Origin: an uncultured Eubacteriales bacterium
GTDB lineage: Bacteria > Bacillota > Clostridia > Oscillospirales > Oscillospiraceae
Length of the DNA: 7,628 nucleotides
Assembly (NCBI GenBank): GCA_902475455.1
Contig: CABRZO010000120.1
Span: 1-7,628, forward strand
Direction: 5' to 3'
Positions 1 through 6,330 of this stretch are shown in pieces. A model generated the notes under the pieces. The model did not search any database. It saw nothing but the letters and a program-made list of their open reading frames with translations, and was not told the origin of the DNA. Numbering within the stretch: position 1 is the first letter of the stretch; every line of letters begins with the position of its first letter. The translations under genes and the position numbers were made by a program.

Positions 1-1
1 C

Positions 2-262
2 CGGTGGCTGACCCGCCGATTCCAGCAACAGGCCAAGTCTCTGGGGATAGAGGAACGGCTGGAGATCATGAGCGGCAATTCCGGCACCAACGGCTGGGAT
101 ATTCAGATCGCCCGGGAGGGCGTGGCCACTCAGGTGCTGTCCATCCCGCTGCGGTATATGCACACCCCCATGGAGGTCATTGACCTCCGGGATGTGGAGC
201 AGACCGCCCAGCTGCTGGCGGCGGTGGTCCGCACCCTGGGAGAGGAGGAAGAAGTATGCTGA
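2..262 (+). CDS. M42-family metallo-aminopeptidase, C-terminal fragment (5' end outside window)
   Basis: The frame is open from the left edge and gives the last 86 residues of a protein whose family is usually about 330-350 residues. M42 enzymes are cytoplasmic, two-metal aminopeptidases that assemble into large tetrahedral (TET) particles and trim short peptides. The visible part carries the family's C-terminal signature: a GNSGTN stretch (other members have GGTD here), the REGV turn, then SIPLRYMHTP, whose His is the last metal ligand, followed by the acidic MEVIDL segment and the closing helix. The Met at 68 is internal, because homologous sequence continues upstream of it. The stop codon overlaps the next gene by 7 nt (ATGCTGA), and that gene's AGGAGG lies inside this coding sequence, so the two are probably translated together. 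The Asn in place of Asp in GGTD is seen directly; I believe it marks an M42 subclass rather than a dead enzyme. Substrate specificity cannot be judged from this fragment. Confidence 0.9.
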   Translation, partial: RWLTRRFQQQAKSLGIEERLEIMSGNSGTNGWDIQIAREGVATQVLSIPLRYMHTPMEVIDLRDVEQTAQLLAAVVRTLGEEEEVC

Positions 263-1281
263 ACCTGTTGAAACAGCTCTGCGCCCTCAGCGGCGTTTCC
301 AGCTGGGAGGACGAGGCTCGGGACTTCATCCGCACCCAGGCCCAGCCCTACGCCGACTCCATCCGCACCGATGCCATCGGCAATCTGATTGTGTTCAAAA
401 AGGGCAAAAAGCCCACCGGAAATAAGCTGCTGCTTTCGGCCCATGTGGACGAAGTGGGGCTGATGGTCAAGAAGATCGAGGACGACGGCACCCTGCGGTT
501 TTCCACTGTGGGAGGCATTGACCGCCGGGTGCTGCTGGGCAAGCGGGTCTTTGTGGGAGAAAAACGGATTCCCGCCGTGGTGGGCAGCAAGCCCATCCAC
601 CTGACCACCAAGGAGGACCGGAAGAGTGTGCCCAAGCTGGACCAACTCTATCTGGACCTGGGAGCCGAGAACCGGGAAGAGGCGGAACAGCTGGTCTCCC
701 TGGGGGACGTGGCCACCTTTGACCCGGAATGGATGGAGTTCGGAAACGGTATGCTCAAGGCCAAGGCCATTGACGACCGGGTGGGCTGTGCCGTGCTGCT
801 GAAGCTGCTCCAGGAGGAGCTGCCCATGGATTGCACCTTCGTTTTCTCCGCCCAAGAGGAGGTGGGCACCCGTGGTGCCTTTGGCTACGCCTTCTCGGTA
901 AAACCGGAAGTGGCCTTGGTGGTGGAGGGAACCACCGCCTCGGACATCCCCGGCACCCCGGACCATATGACCGTCTGCGCCCCTGGGCTGGGTCCGGTGA
1001 TCCCCTTTATGGACGGGGGCACCATCTACGACCGGGGGCTCTTTGAGCTGCTGCGGCGTCTGGCGGAGGAGAATAACATTCCCTGGCAGACCAAGCACCG
1101 GGTGGCCGGCGGCACCGACGGCCGCACCATCCAGCGCAGCCGCCAGGGCGTCCGGGTAGCCGGTGTGGCCGCCGCCGTGCGAAATATCCATACCCCCTCC
1201 AGCGTGGCCTCCCTGGCCGACTGTGAAGAGATGCTGAAGCTTGCCCGCCTGTTCATCCAGGCGGTGGCAGAGGAGAATTAA
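256..1281 (+). CDS. M42-family metallo-aminopeptidase (second of three)
   Basis: A complete 341-residue M42 aminopeptidase, normal length for the family and expected to be cytoplasmic (no signal peptide). It should remove N-terminal residues from short peptides using two metal ions, usually Zn or Co. Visible active-site elements are SAHVDEVG with H63 and D65, AIDDR with bridging D173, AQEEVG with E201 as general base and E202 as ligand, and H312 in NIHTP as last ligand. The position that is Asp in the next paralogue (VDVT) is Glu here (E224 in VVEGTT); Asp or Glu is known at this position in clan MH peptidases, so activity is likely. GGTD (285-288) is intact. The region between about residues 70 and 160 corresponds to the inserted dimerisation/PDZ-like domain of the family. 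The start is well supported: AGGAGG at 243-248 sits 7 nt before the ATG. The gene is in an operon with M42 genes on both sides. Names such as endoglucanase CelM seen on relatives are historical misannotations. Confidence 0.95.
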   Translation: MLNLLKQLCALSGVSSWEDEARDFIRTQAQPYADSIRTDAIGNLIVFKKGKKPTGNKLLLSAHVDEVGLMVKKIEDDGTLRFSTVGGIDRRVLLGKRVFVGEKRIPAVVGSKPIHLTTKEDRKSVPKLDQLYLDLGAENREEAEQLVSLGDVATFDPEWMEFGNGMLKAKAIDDRVGCAVLLKLLQEELPMDCTFVFSAQEEVGTRGAFGYAFSVKPEVALVVEGTTASDIPGTPDHMTVCAPGLGPVIPFMDGGTIYDRGLFELLRRLAEENNIPWQTKHRVAGGTDGRTIQRSRQGVRVAGVAAAVRNIHTPSSVASLADCEEMLKLARLFIQAVAEEN

Positions 1282-1287
1282 ACAACT

Positions 1288-2292
1288 ATGGAAATGCAAG
1301 AATTACTGAAGAAATTGACCGCCGCCTTTGGCCCCTCCGGCTGTGAGGGGGAGGTGCGGGGCGTCATTGAGGAACTCATCGCCCCCTATGTGGACGAGTG
1401 TACCACCGACACCATGGGCAACCTGATCGCCCACAAAAAGGGCCCCGGCAAGAAACTGATGTTCTCCGCCCACATGGACAGCATCGGCATGATCGTCACC
1501 CATGTGGAGAAGGAAGGCTTCCTGCGCTTTGGCAACCTGGGCTGGCTGCCTGCCCTGGATATCCGCCGTCAGAGCGTGGTGTTCCAGAACGGCCTCCGGG
1601 GTACCATCTCCCTGCCCGAGGACAAGGAGGAGGACAAGGAGATCAAACAGGATGACCTGTGCATCGACATCGGCGCCGGCAGCCGGGAAGAAGCCCTGTC
1701 TCTGGTGAAGCTGGGAGACGCCTGCGTCTATGACGGCCCCACCTACATTCAGAACGGTAAAATTTTCTCCAAGTACCTGGACAACCGTTCCGGCTGCGCC
1801 ACCTTGATCGCCGGTCTGGCCCAGATCCAGAATCCCGCTAACGACCTCTGGTTCGTCTTCTCCACCCAGGAGGAGGTGGGCCTCCGGGGTGCCAAGCCCG
1901 CCGCCTACGGGGTGGACCCGGATGTGGGTATCGCCGTGGACGTGACCATGTCCGACGACCTGCTGGGGGCTCAGCACAACTGCTCTTCCGTGCTGGGCAA
2001 GGGCCCCGGGGTCAAGGTGATGGACAGCTCCGTCATCTGCCAGCCCCAGGTGGTGGACTGGATGAACCGGGTGGCCCAGGATAAAGGCATTGCAGTTCAG
2101 CAGGACATCATGCGTTCCGGCGGCACCGATGCCGGAGCCATCCTGCCCAGCCGTTCCGGCGTCTACGCCGGCGGCATCTGCATTCCCTGCCGTTATACCC
2201 ATTCCCCGGTGGAGGTCTGTGATCTGGGAGATATTGAGGCCAGTGCCCGGCTGGTGGCCGCGCTGGCGGAAAGTGAGTTTGCAGTAAAATGA
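1288..2292 (+). CDS. M42-family metallo-aminopeptidase (third of three)
   Basis: A complete 334-residue M42 aminopeptidase with the standard set of predicted ligands: H62 and D64 in SAHMDSIG, D165 in YLDNR, E195 and E196 in TQEEVG, D218 in AVDVT, and H305 in CRYTHSPVEV. GGTDAG is at 279-284. It differs from the upstream paralogue in having LDNR instead of IDDR and Asp instead of Glu at the fourth ligand. The two are clearly homologous along their whole length (for example DIGAGSREEA against DLGAENREEA), but diverged enough that this is not a recent duplication. It begins 6 nt after the previous stop. AGGAG at 1271-1275 lies 12 nt before the ATG, a slightly long spacing; another in-frame ATG at 1294 would be further away and is less likely. 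It ends in an ATGA overlap with the next gene. A role in peptide turnover is known for the family; hetero-oligomer formation with its neighbours is only a possibility. Confidence 0.95.
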   Translation: MEMQELLKKLTAAFGPSGCEGEVRGVIEELIAPYVDECTTDTMGNLIAHKKGPGKKLMFSAHMDSIGMIVTHVEKEGFLRFGNLGWLPALDIRRQSVVFQNGLRGTISLPEDKEEDKEIKQDDLCIDIGAGSREEALSLVKLGDACVYDGPTYIQNGKIFSKYLDNRSGCATLIAGLAQIQNPANDLWFVFSTQEEVGLRGAKPAAYGVDPDVGIAVDVTMSDDLLGAQHNCSSVLGKGPGVKVMDSSVICQPQVVDWMNRVAQDKGIAVQQDIMRSGGTDAGAILPSRSGVYAGGICIPCRYTHSPVEVCDLGDIEASARLVAALAESEFAVK

Positions 2293-3536
2293 GTTTACAG
2301 TTTTCGGAGCAGGTACTGACCCTGGCCGCCCAGGCTCAGACCTCTTTGACGGAGCAGTTTGCCCGGATTGACGCCATCGCCGAGGAGAACACCCGGAAGG
2401 TGCTTTCTGCTTTCCAGAACCACCGGGTGGCTGAGAGCTATTTTGCCGGTACCACCGGCTACGGCTACGACGATCTGGGCCGGGACCAGCTGGACAAGAT
2501 CTATGCTGAGATTTTCGGCACCGAGGATGCCCTGGTGCGGATCCAGTTTGTCAACGGCACCCACGCCATCACCTGCGCCCTCTTTGGGGCGGTGATGCCC
2601 GGAGACACCCTGGTCTACGCCGTGGGGGCCCCCTATGACACCCTCCAGAGCGTCATTGGCACCACCGGCAACGCCCGGGGTACACTGCTGGACTACGGCA
2701 TTAACTATAAGGAAGTTCCCCTGAAGGACAATGCCCCGGACAAAGAGGGGATTGCGGAGGCCGTCAAGGATCCCACCGTAAAAGCTGTGGTGATTCAGCG
2801 CTCCAAGGGCTATTCCACCCGTTCCACCTTGTCGGTGGAGGAAATCGGGGAGCTGGCCAAGATCATCAAGGACAACAACCCCAACGCAGCCGTGCTGGTG
2901 GACAACTGCTACGGCGAGTTTGTGGAGACCCTGGAGCCCACCCAGGTGGGGGCCGATCTGGTGGTGGGTTCTCTGATCAAGAACCCTGGCGGCGGCCTGG
3001 CCCCCACCGGCGGTTACATTGCCGGCCGGTCCGACCTGGTTCAGGGGGCCGCCCAGCGGCTCACCACCCCGGGCATCGGCGGGGAGTGCGGCTGCAGCCT
3101 AGGCAACAACCGGGCTCTGTACCAGGGCCTGTTTCTGGCCCCCCACACCGTGGCCCAGGCGGTGAAGACCGCTGTGTTTGCCGCCCGGCTCATGGAGCTC
3201 ATGGGCTATGACACCGAGCCCAAGAGCACCGACGTGCGCCACGACATCATCCAGATGATCTCCCTGCACACCCCTGAGGCGGTCTGCAAGTTCTGCCGGG
3301 GCATCCAGAGCGGCTCTCCCGTGGACTCCTATGTGACCCCGGAGCCTTGGGACATGCCCGGCTACGATGACCAGGTTATCATGGCAGCGGGAGCCTTCAT
3401 TCAGGGGGCCTCCATTGAGCTGTCCGCCGACGCCCCTATGCGGCCTCCCTATACCGTCTATCTCCAGGGCGGCCTCACCTATGAGTCCGGCAAGACCGGC
3501 ATTCTGCTGGCAGCCCAGGAGCTGCTGAAGGACTGA
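2289..3536 (+). CDS. Methionine gamma-lyase-like PLP-dependent protein (aluminium-resistance family)
   Basis: A 415-residue protein of the fold-type I PLP enzyme family annotated as methionine gamma-lyase family or aluminium resistance protein (Pfam Met_gamma_lyase; YnbB in Bacillus). Visible features are the glycine-rich GTTGYGYDD near residue 55, FVNGTHAI (88-95) in the cofactor phosphate region, LVDNCYGE (203-210) with D205 expected to pair with the pyridine nitrogen, and SLIKNPGGG (228-236) with K231 as the predicted Schiff-base lysine. ECGCS near 266 and GAFIQGAS near 368 are also typical of this family as I remember it. The start overlaps the preceding stop (ATGA), and only a weak Shine-Dalgarno is present (around 2272-2277), so translation probably depends on coupling. 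Family relatives are thought to act as C-S or related lyases on amino acids, but the true substrate of this branch is not established and the aluminium name should not be taken literally. Placement after three peptidases fits a role in amino-acid use. Confidence 0.9.
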   Translation: MSLQFSEQVLTLAAQAQTSLTEQFARIDAIAEENTRKVLSAFQNHRVAESYFAGTTGYGYDDLGRDQLDKIYAEIFGTEDALVRIQFVNGTHAITCALFGAVMPGDTLVYAVGAPYDTLQSVIGTTGNARGTLLDYGINYKEVPLKDNAPDKEGIAEAVKDPTVKAVVIQRSKGYSTRSTLSVEEIGELAKIIKDNNPNAAVLVDNCYGEFVETLEPTQVGADLVVGSLIKNPGGGLAPTGGYIAGRSDLVQGAAQRLTTPGIGGECGCSLGNNRALYQGLFLAPHTVAQAVKTAVFAARLMELMGYDTEPKSTDVRHDIIQMISLHTPEAVCKFCRGIQSGSPVDSYVTPEPWDMPGYDDQVIMAAGAFIQGASIELSADAPMRPPYTVYLQGGLTYESGKTGILLAAQELLKD

Positions 3537-3551
3537 TCTGCACCGGACGGG

Positions 3552-3582
3552 CCATTCCCACATACAATGGATGGGGGAGTGG
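3552..3582 (+). promoter_or_regulatory. Hairpin covering the yunB ribosome binding site
   Basis: CCATTCCCACAT (3552-3563) pairs with ATGGGGGAGTGG (3571-3582) around the 7-nt loop ACAATGG. The stem has 12 positions with one G-U pair and one A-G mismatch. The right arm holds GGGGGAG (3573-3579), the only good Shine-Dalgarno for yunB, 8 nt before the ATG at 3588. If formed in RNA read through from the upstream operon, the hairpin would hide that site. The pairing is seen directly; the regulatory role is inferred. There is no T-run after it, so it is not a standard terminator. Confidence 0.4.
3561..3568 (+). promoter_or_regulatory. Candidate sigma-E -10 element for yunB
   Basis: CATACAAT is an exact match to the -10 consensus of the mother-cell sporulation factor sigma-E, and B. 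subtilis yunB belongs to the sigma-E regulon. Transcription would start near 3575, leaving a leader of only about 13 nt before the ATG at 3588. No convincing -35 (ATA about 16-18 nt upstream) is visible: the sequence there is CACCGGACGG. The call rests on half a promoter plus the nature of the gene. Confidence 0.4.
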
Positions 3583-3587
3583 TTTCT

Positions 3588-4298
3588 ATGAGAATGCGGC
3601 GGCGGCCCCGACGGCGGGGCTCTGTGCGGCGCCAGATCCTGTGCAGCATGATCCTCGGAGTTACGCTGGGCAGTCTGGTGATCTATCTGTTTAATTCCTA
3701 TATCCGCCCCTCTGCCATCACCATTGTGTCCGATCATCTGTCCAATCAGATCTCCGGACAGATCTGCGAGGTGGTCAACACGGTACTGGCAGAGGAGGGC
3801 ATCACCTATGACACCATCTGCACTGTCCAATATGATGCCCAGGGCAATTTTGCCGCCCTCCAGACGGATATGGCCCGGCTGGTGCTGCTGCAAAATACCA
3901 TTACCACCGATGTGGCCCAGGAATTTGACAACAGCCTGATCTCCGAGAAGATCTATATCCCCGTGGGCAGCCTGCTGCCGGGTCTGCTGTTTAGTGGCCT
4001 GGGGCCTGAGATCACCGTGGAGGTGTTGACGGTGGGCAACATCTCCGCCCAATTTGACAACGAGTTTTTTGACCAGGGCATCAACCAGACCCTGCACCGG
4101 GTGGTGCTCACGGTGACGGCGGAGCTCAGCCTGCTGCTGCCCGGCGGGGTACACACCTACACCGACGAGACCAGGGTGGTACTGGCGGAGACGGTGCTGA
4201 TGGGCCAGGTGCCGGACAGTTACAGCAGCTTTGGCCAGTTTGACTCGGTCAAGGACGCCTACGACGCATATTATCACTTTGGAACAAATGAGGAATGA
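3588..4298 (+). CDS. yunB: Sporulation protein YunB
   Basis: A 236-residue single-pass membrane protein matching the YunB family, which in Bacillus is made in the mother cell under sigma-E and contributes to spore formation. The N-terminus is very basic (MRMRRRPRRR), followed by a transmembrane helix at about 17-37, and the rest should be outside the cytoplasmic membrane. Family-like segments are the NTITTDVAQEF area (103-113), IPVGSLLPG (124-132), GLGPEITV (137-144), a VGNISAQF stretch, and the well-conserved GINQTLHRV (164-172), followed by MGQVPDSY (205-212). The ATG at 3588 is chosen because GGGGGAG lies 8 nt upstream. The in-frame ATG at 3567 has no binding site and falls inside the possible sigma-E -10 box; ATG 3594 is too far from the binding site. 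It follows the peptidase operon after a 51-nt gap and precedes ligA by 6 nt. The exact molecular function of YunB is not known. Length is a little under the roughly 250 residues of the Bacillus protein. Confidence 0.88.
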   Translation: MRMRRRPRRRGSVRRQILCSMILGVTLGSLVIYLFNSYIRPSAITIVSDHLSNQISGQICEVVNTVLAEEGITYDTICTVQYDAQGNFAALQTDMARLVLLQNTITTDVAQEFDNSLISEKIYIPVGSLLPGLLFSGLGPEITVEVLTVGNISAQFDNEFFDQGINQTLHRVVLTVTAELSLLLPGGVHTYTDETRVVLAETVLMGQVPDSYSSFGQFDSVKDAYDAYYHFGTNEE

Positions 4299-4304
4299 GG
4301 TACC

Positions 4305-6287
4305 ATGATGGAAGACCTGCAGCGAATCGCGGAGCTGCGCCAGCAGCTGAATGAGTGGAGCTACCAGTACTATGTACTGGACGATCCCACCGTGCCGGAT
4401 TATGACTACGACATGGCCCTGCGGGAGTTGGAGGAGCTGGAGGCCAGACACCCGGAGACCATCACCCCCGACTCTCCCACCCAGCGGGTGGGAGGGGAGG
4501 CCCTGACCAGCTTTGCTCCGGTCCATCATCCGGTGCCCCTGGAGTCGTTGCAGGATGTGTTTTCCGATGAGGAGATGCTGGAGTTTGTTTCCCGGATCTC
4601 CGCCGGCACCGCCGACCCGGTTTTTCTTGTGGAACCCAAGGTGGACGGTCTGTCCATCGCCCTGGAGTATGAAAACGGTGTCTTCGTCCGGGGCGCCACC
4701 CGGGGAGACGGCCAGACCGGGGAGGATGTGACGGAAAACCTGCGCACCATCAAGTCCATCCCCATGACCCTGGAGGGGGCGCCGGAGCGGCTTATTGTCC
4801 GGGGTGAGGTGTTCATGCCCAAGAAGGTGTTCCACGCCATCAACGCCCAGCGGGAACTGGAGGGAGAAAACCTCTTGGCCAACCCCCGGAACGGGGCGGC
4901 GGGCTCCCTGCGGCAACAGGATCCAAAGGTGGCCGCCAAGCGCCGGCTGGATGTGGAGATCTTCAATATCCAGCTGATGGAGGGCAGAGAGCCCTTTGAG
5001 ACCGACAGCGCCGCCCTGGATTGGCTGGAATCCCTGCGGTTCAAGGTGATTCCCCGGAAGCTGTGCCGCACAGGGGAGGAGATTCTGGCGCACATCCATC
5101 AGATGGGGGACAACCGGGAGGGCTTTGCCTTCGACATCGACGGGGCCTGCGTCAAGCTGGACAATTTGGCAGCCCGGGGCGTATTCGGCAGCACCGCCAA
5201 ATTCCCCCGGTGGGCGGCAGCATACAAATATCCCCCGGAGCAGAAGCCCTCAGTTGTCCAGGATATTGTCATTCAGGTGGGGCGCACCGGGGTGCTGACC
5301 CCCAAGGCCAGCCTGTCTCCGGTGCGGCTGGCAGGCACCACCGTCACCAACGCCACCCTCCACAACCAGGACTTTATTTCTGAGAAGGATATCCGCATCG
5401 GGGATACCGTCATTGTCCAGAAGGCCGGCGAGATCATTCCGGAGATCGTCTCCGTGGTGAAGGAGCAGCGGCCCGCCGATGCGGTGCCCTACCACATTCC
5501 CGACCACTGTCCGGTCTGCGACGCCCCGGTACGCCGGGACCCGGACGGGGTGGCCATCCGCTGCACCGGGGCCGAGTGCCCCGCCCAGCTGCTGCGGAAT
5601 CTGACTCACTTCGCCTCCCGGGACGCCATGGACATTGAGGGGCTGGGCCCCGCGGCGGTGGAGGCGCTGGTCAATGCCGGACTGGTTAAGACCCCGGCGG
5701 ACCTCTACCGGCTCAATGCCTCTGATGTGGAGGGGCTGGAGCGGATGGGCAAGAAGTCGGCCCAGAACCTGATGGCGGCCATTGAGCACTCCAAATCTCA
5801 GGGTATGGCCCGGCTGCTCTTCGCCTTCGGTATCCGTCAAGTGGGCCAGAAAGCGGCTCAGGTCCTCTCCCGGCAGTTCGGCAGCCTGGATAACCTCATG
5901 GAGGCCACCCAAGAGGAGCTGACCCAGGTCAACGACGTGGGGGGCATCACCGCGGATTACCTGGTCAACTGGTTCCAGAACCCCCAGTCCCGACATCTGA
6001 TTGAATCTCTGCGCCAGGCCGGGGTCAGCTTTGAAAGCACCGAGGCCCCGGTGGGGGATCAGCTGGCGGGCAAGACCTTTGTGGTCACCGGCACTCTGGA
6101 GCATTTCAGCCGCAAGGAGGCGGAGGAGGCCATCCAGGCCCGGGGGGGCAAGGCCTCCGGCTCGGTCTCCAAAAAGACCAGCTATGTGGTGGCCGGGGAG
6201 GCCGCCGGCAGCAAGCTCACCAAGGCCCAGGCCCTGGGAGTGCCCGTCCTCACCGAGGAAGAGTTTATCGCCCTGCTGAATGAATAA
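4305..6287 (+). CDS. ligA: NAD+-dependent DNA ligase LigA
   Basis: The essential bacterial ligase, which seals nicks in Okazaki fragments and repair intermediates using NAD+. At 660 residues it is full length with every domain present. Domain Ia has Y22, Y23, D32, Y35 and D36 for NMN binding; Tyr at 23 replaces the His of E. coli, which is common in Gram-positives. The adenylation domain has K112 in PKVDG as the AMP-accepting lysine, R133 in TRGDG, E168 in RGEVF, K284 in DGACVK and K308 in AAYKYP. An OB fold follows at about 320-400, then a four-cysteine zinc finger (C402, C405, C420, C425), a helix-hairpin-helix region at about 435-570, and a BRCT domain at 585-660 (GKTFVVTGTL). Two adjacent starts exist, ATG 4305 and ATG 4308. 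The GAGG at 4297-4300 is 4 nt from the first and 7 nt from the second, so 4308 may be the real one, giving 659 residues. It begins 6 nt after yunB and ends at a strong terminator. Confidence 0.98.
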   Translation: MMEDLQRIAELRQQLNEWSYQYYVLDDPTVPDYDYDMALRELEELEARHPETITPDSPTQRVGGEALTSFAPVHHPVPLESLQDVFSDEEMLEFVSRISAGTADPVFLVEPKVDGLSIALEYENGVFVRGATRGDGQTGEDVTENLRTIKSIPMTLEGAPERLIVRGEVFMPKKVFHAINAQRELEGENLLANPRNGAAGSLRQQDPKVAAKRRLDVEIFNIQLMEGREPFETDSAALDWLESLRFKVIPRKLCRTGEEILAHIHQMGDNREGFAFDIDGACVKLDNLAARGVFGSTAKFPRWAAAYKYPPEQKPSVVQDIVIQVGRTGVLTPKASLSPVRLAGTTVTNATLHNQDFISEKDIRIGDTVIVQKAGEIIPEIVSVVKEQRPADAVPYHIPDHCPVCDAPVRRDPDGVAIRCTGAECPAQLLRNLTHFASRDAMDIEGLGPAAVEALVNAGLVKTPADLYRLNASDVEGLERMGKKSAQNLMAAIEHSKSQGMARLLFAFGIRQVGQKAAQVLSRQFGSLDNLMEATQEELTQVNDVGGITADYLVNWFQNPQSRHLIESLRQAGVSFESTEAPVGDQLAGKTFVVTGTLEHFSRKEAEEAIQARGGKASGSVSKKTSYVVAGEAAGSKLTKAQALGVPVLTEEEFIALLNE

Positions 6288-6288
6288 G

Positions 6289-6330
6289 AAAAAGCGACGG
6301 TTCCCATAGAACGGGAACCGTCGCTTTTTT
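6289..6330. terminator. Bidirectional intrinsic terminator between ligA and the convergent transporter gene
   Basis: GCGACGGTTCCC (6294-6305) pairs perfectly with GGGAACCGTCGC (6313-6324) around the 7-nt loop ATAGAAC. The 12-bp stem is extended by five A-T pairs (6289-6293 with 6325-6329). A run of six T follows on the + strand and a run of five T on the - strand, so it can stop transcription from both sides. It begins just after the ligA stop codon. Confidence 0.95.

Noticed and set aside
130..1299. Long - strand open frame opposite the M42 genes, and a similar one at 1303-2202
   Set aside because: Both are antisense to clear M42 genes, lack family resemblance and have the same compositional bias as other shadow frames.
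3567..3587. Alternative upstream ATG for yunB at 3567
   Set aside because: It has no Shine-Dalgarno, adds residues (MDGGVVS) before the basic N-terminus that look unlike coding sequence, and overlaps the candidate sigma-E -10 box; ATG 3588 has GGGGGAG at a good distance.
3925..4082. Perfect -35-like TTGACA at 3925-3930 and 4054-4059 inside yunB
   Set aside because: Neither has an acceptable -10 at 16-18 nt (AAGATC and GGCATC at 17 nt). Both arise from codons for Phe-Asp-Asn, so they are explained by the protein sequence.
3099..5099. A very long open frame on the - strand (666 codons) spanning parts of the PLP enzyme, yunB and ligA
   Set aside because: It runs antisense to three well-recognised genes and its translation is rich in Gly, His, Gln and Leu in the manner of the reverse complement of G+C-rich coding sequence, with no recognisable domain. 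Long antisense frames are expected at this G+C content.
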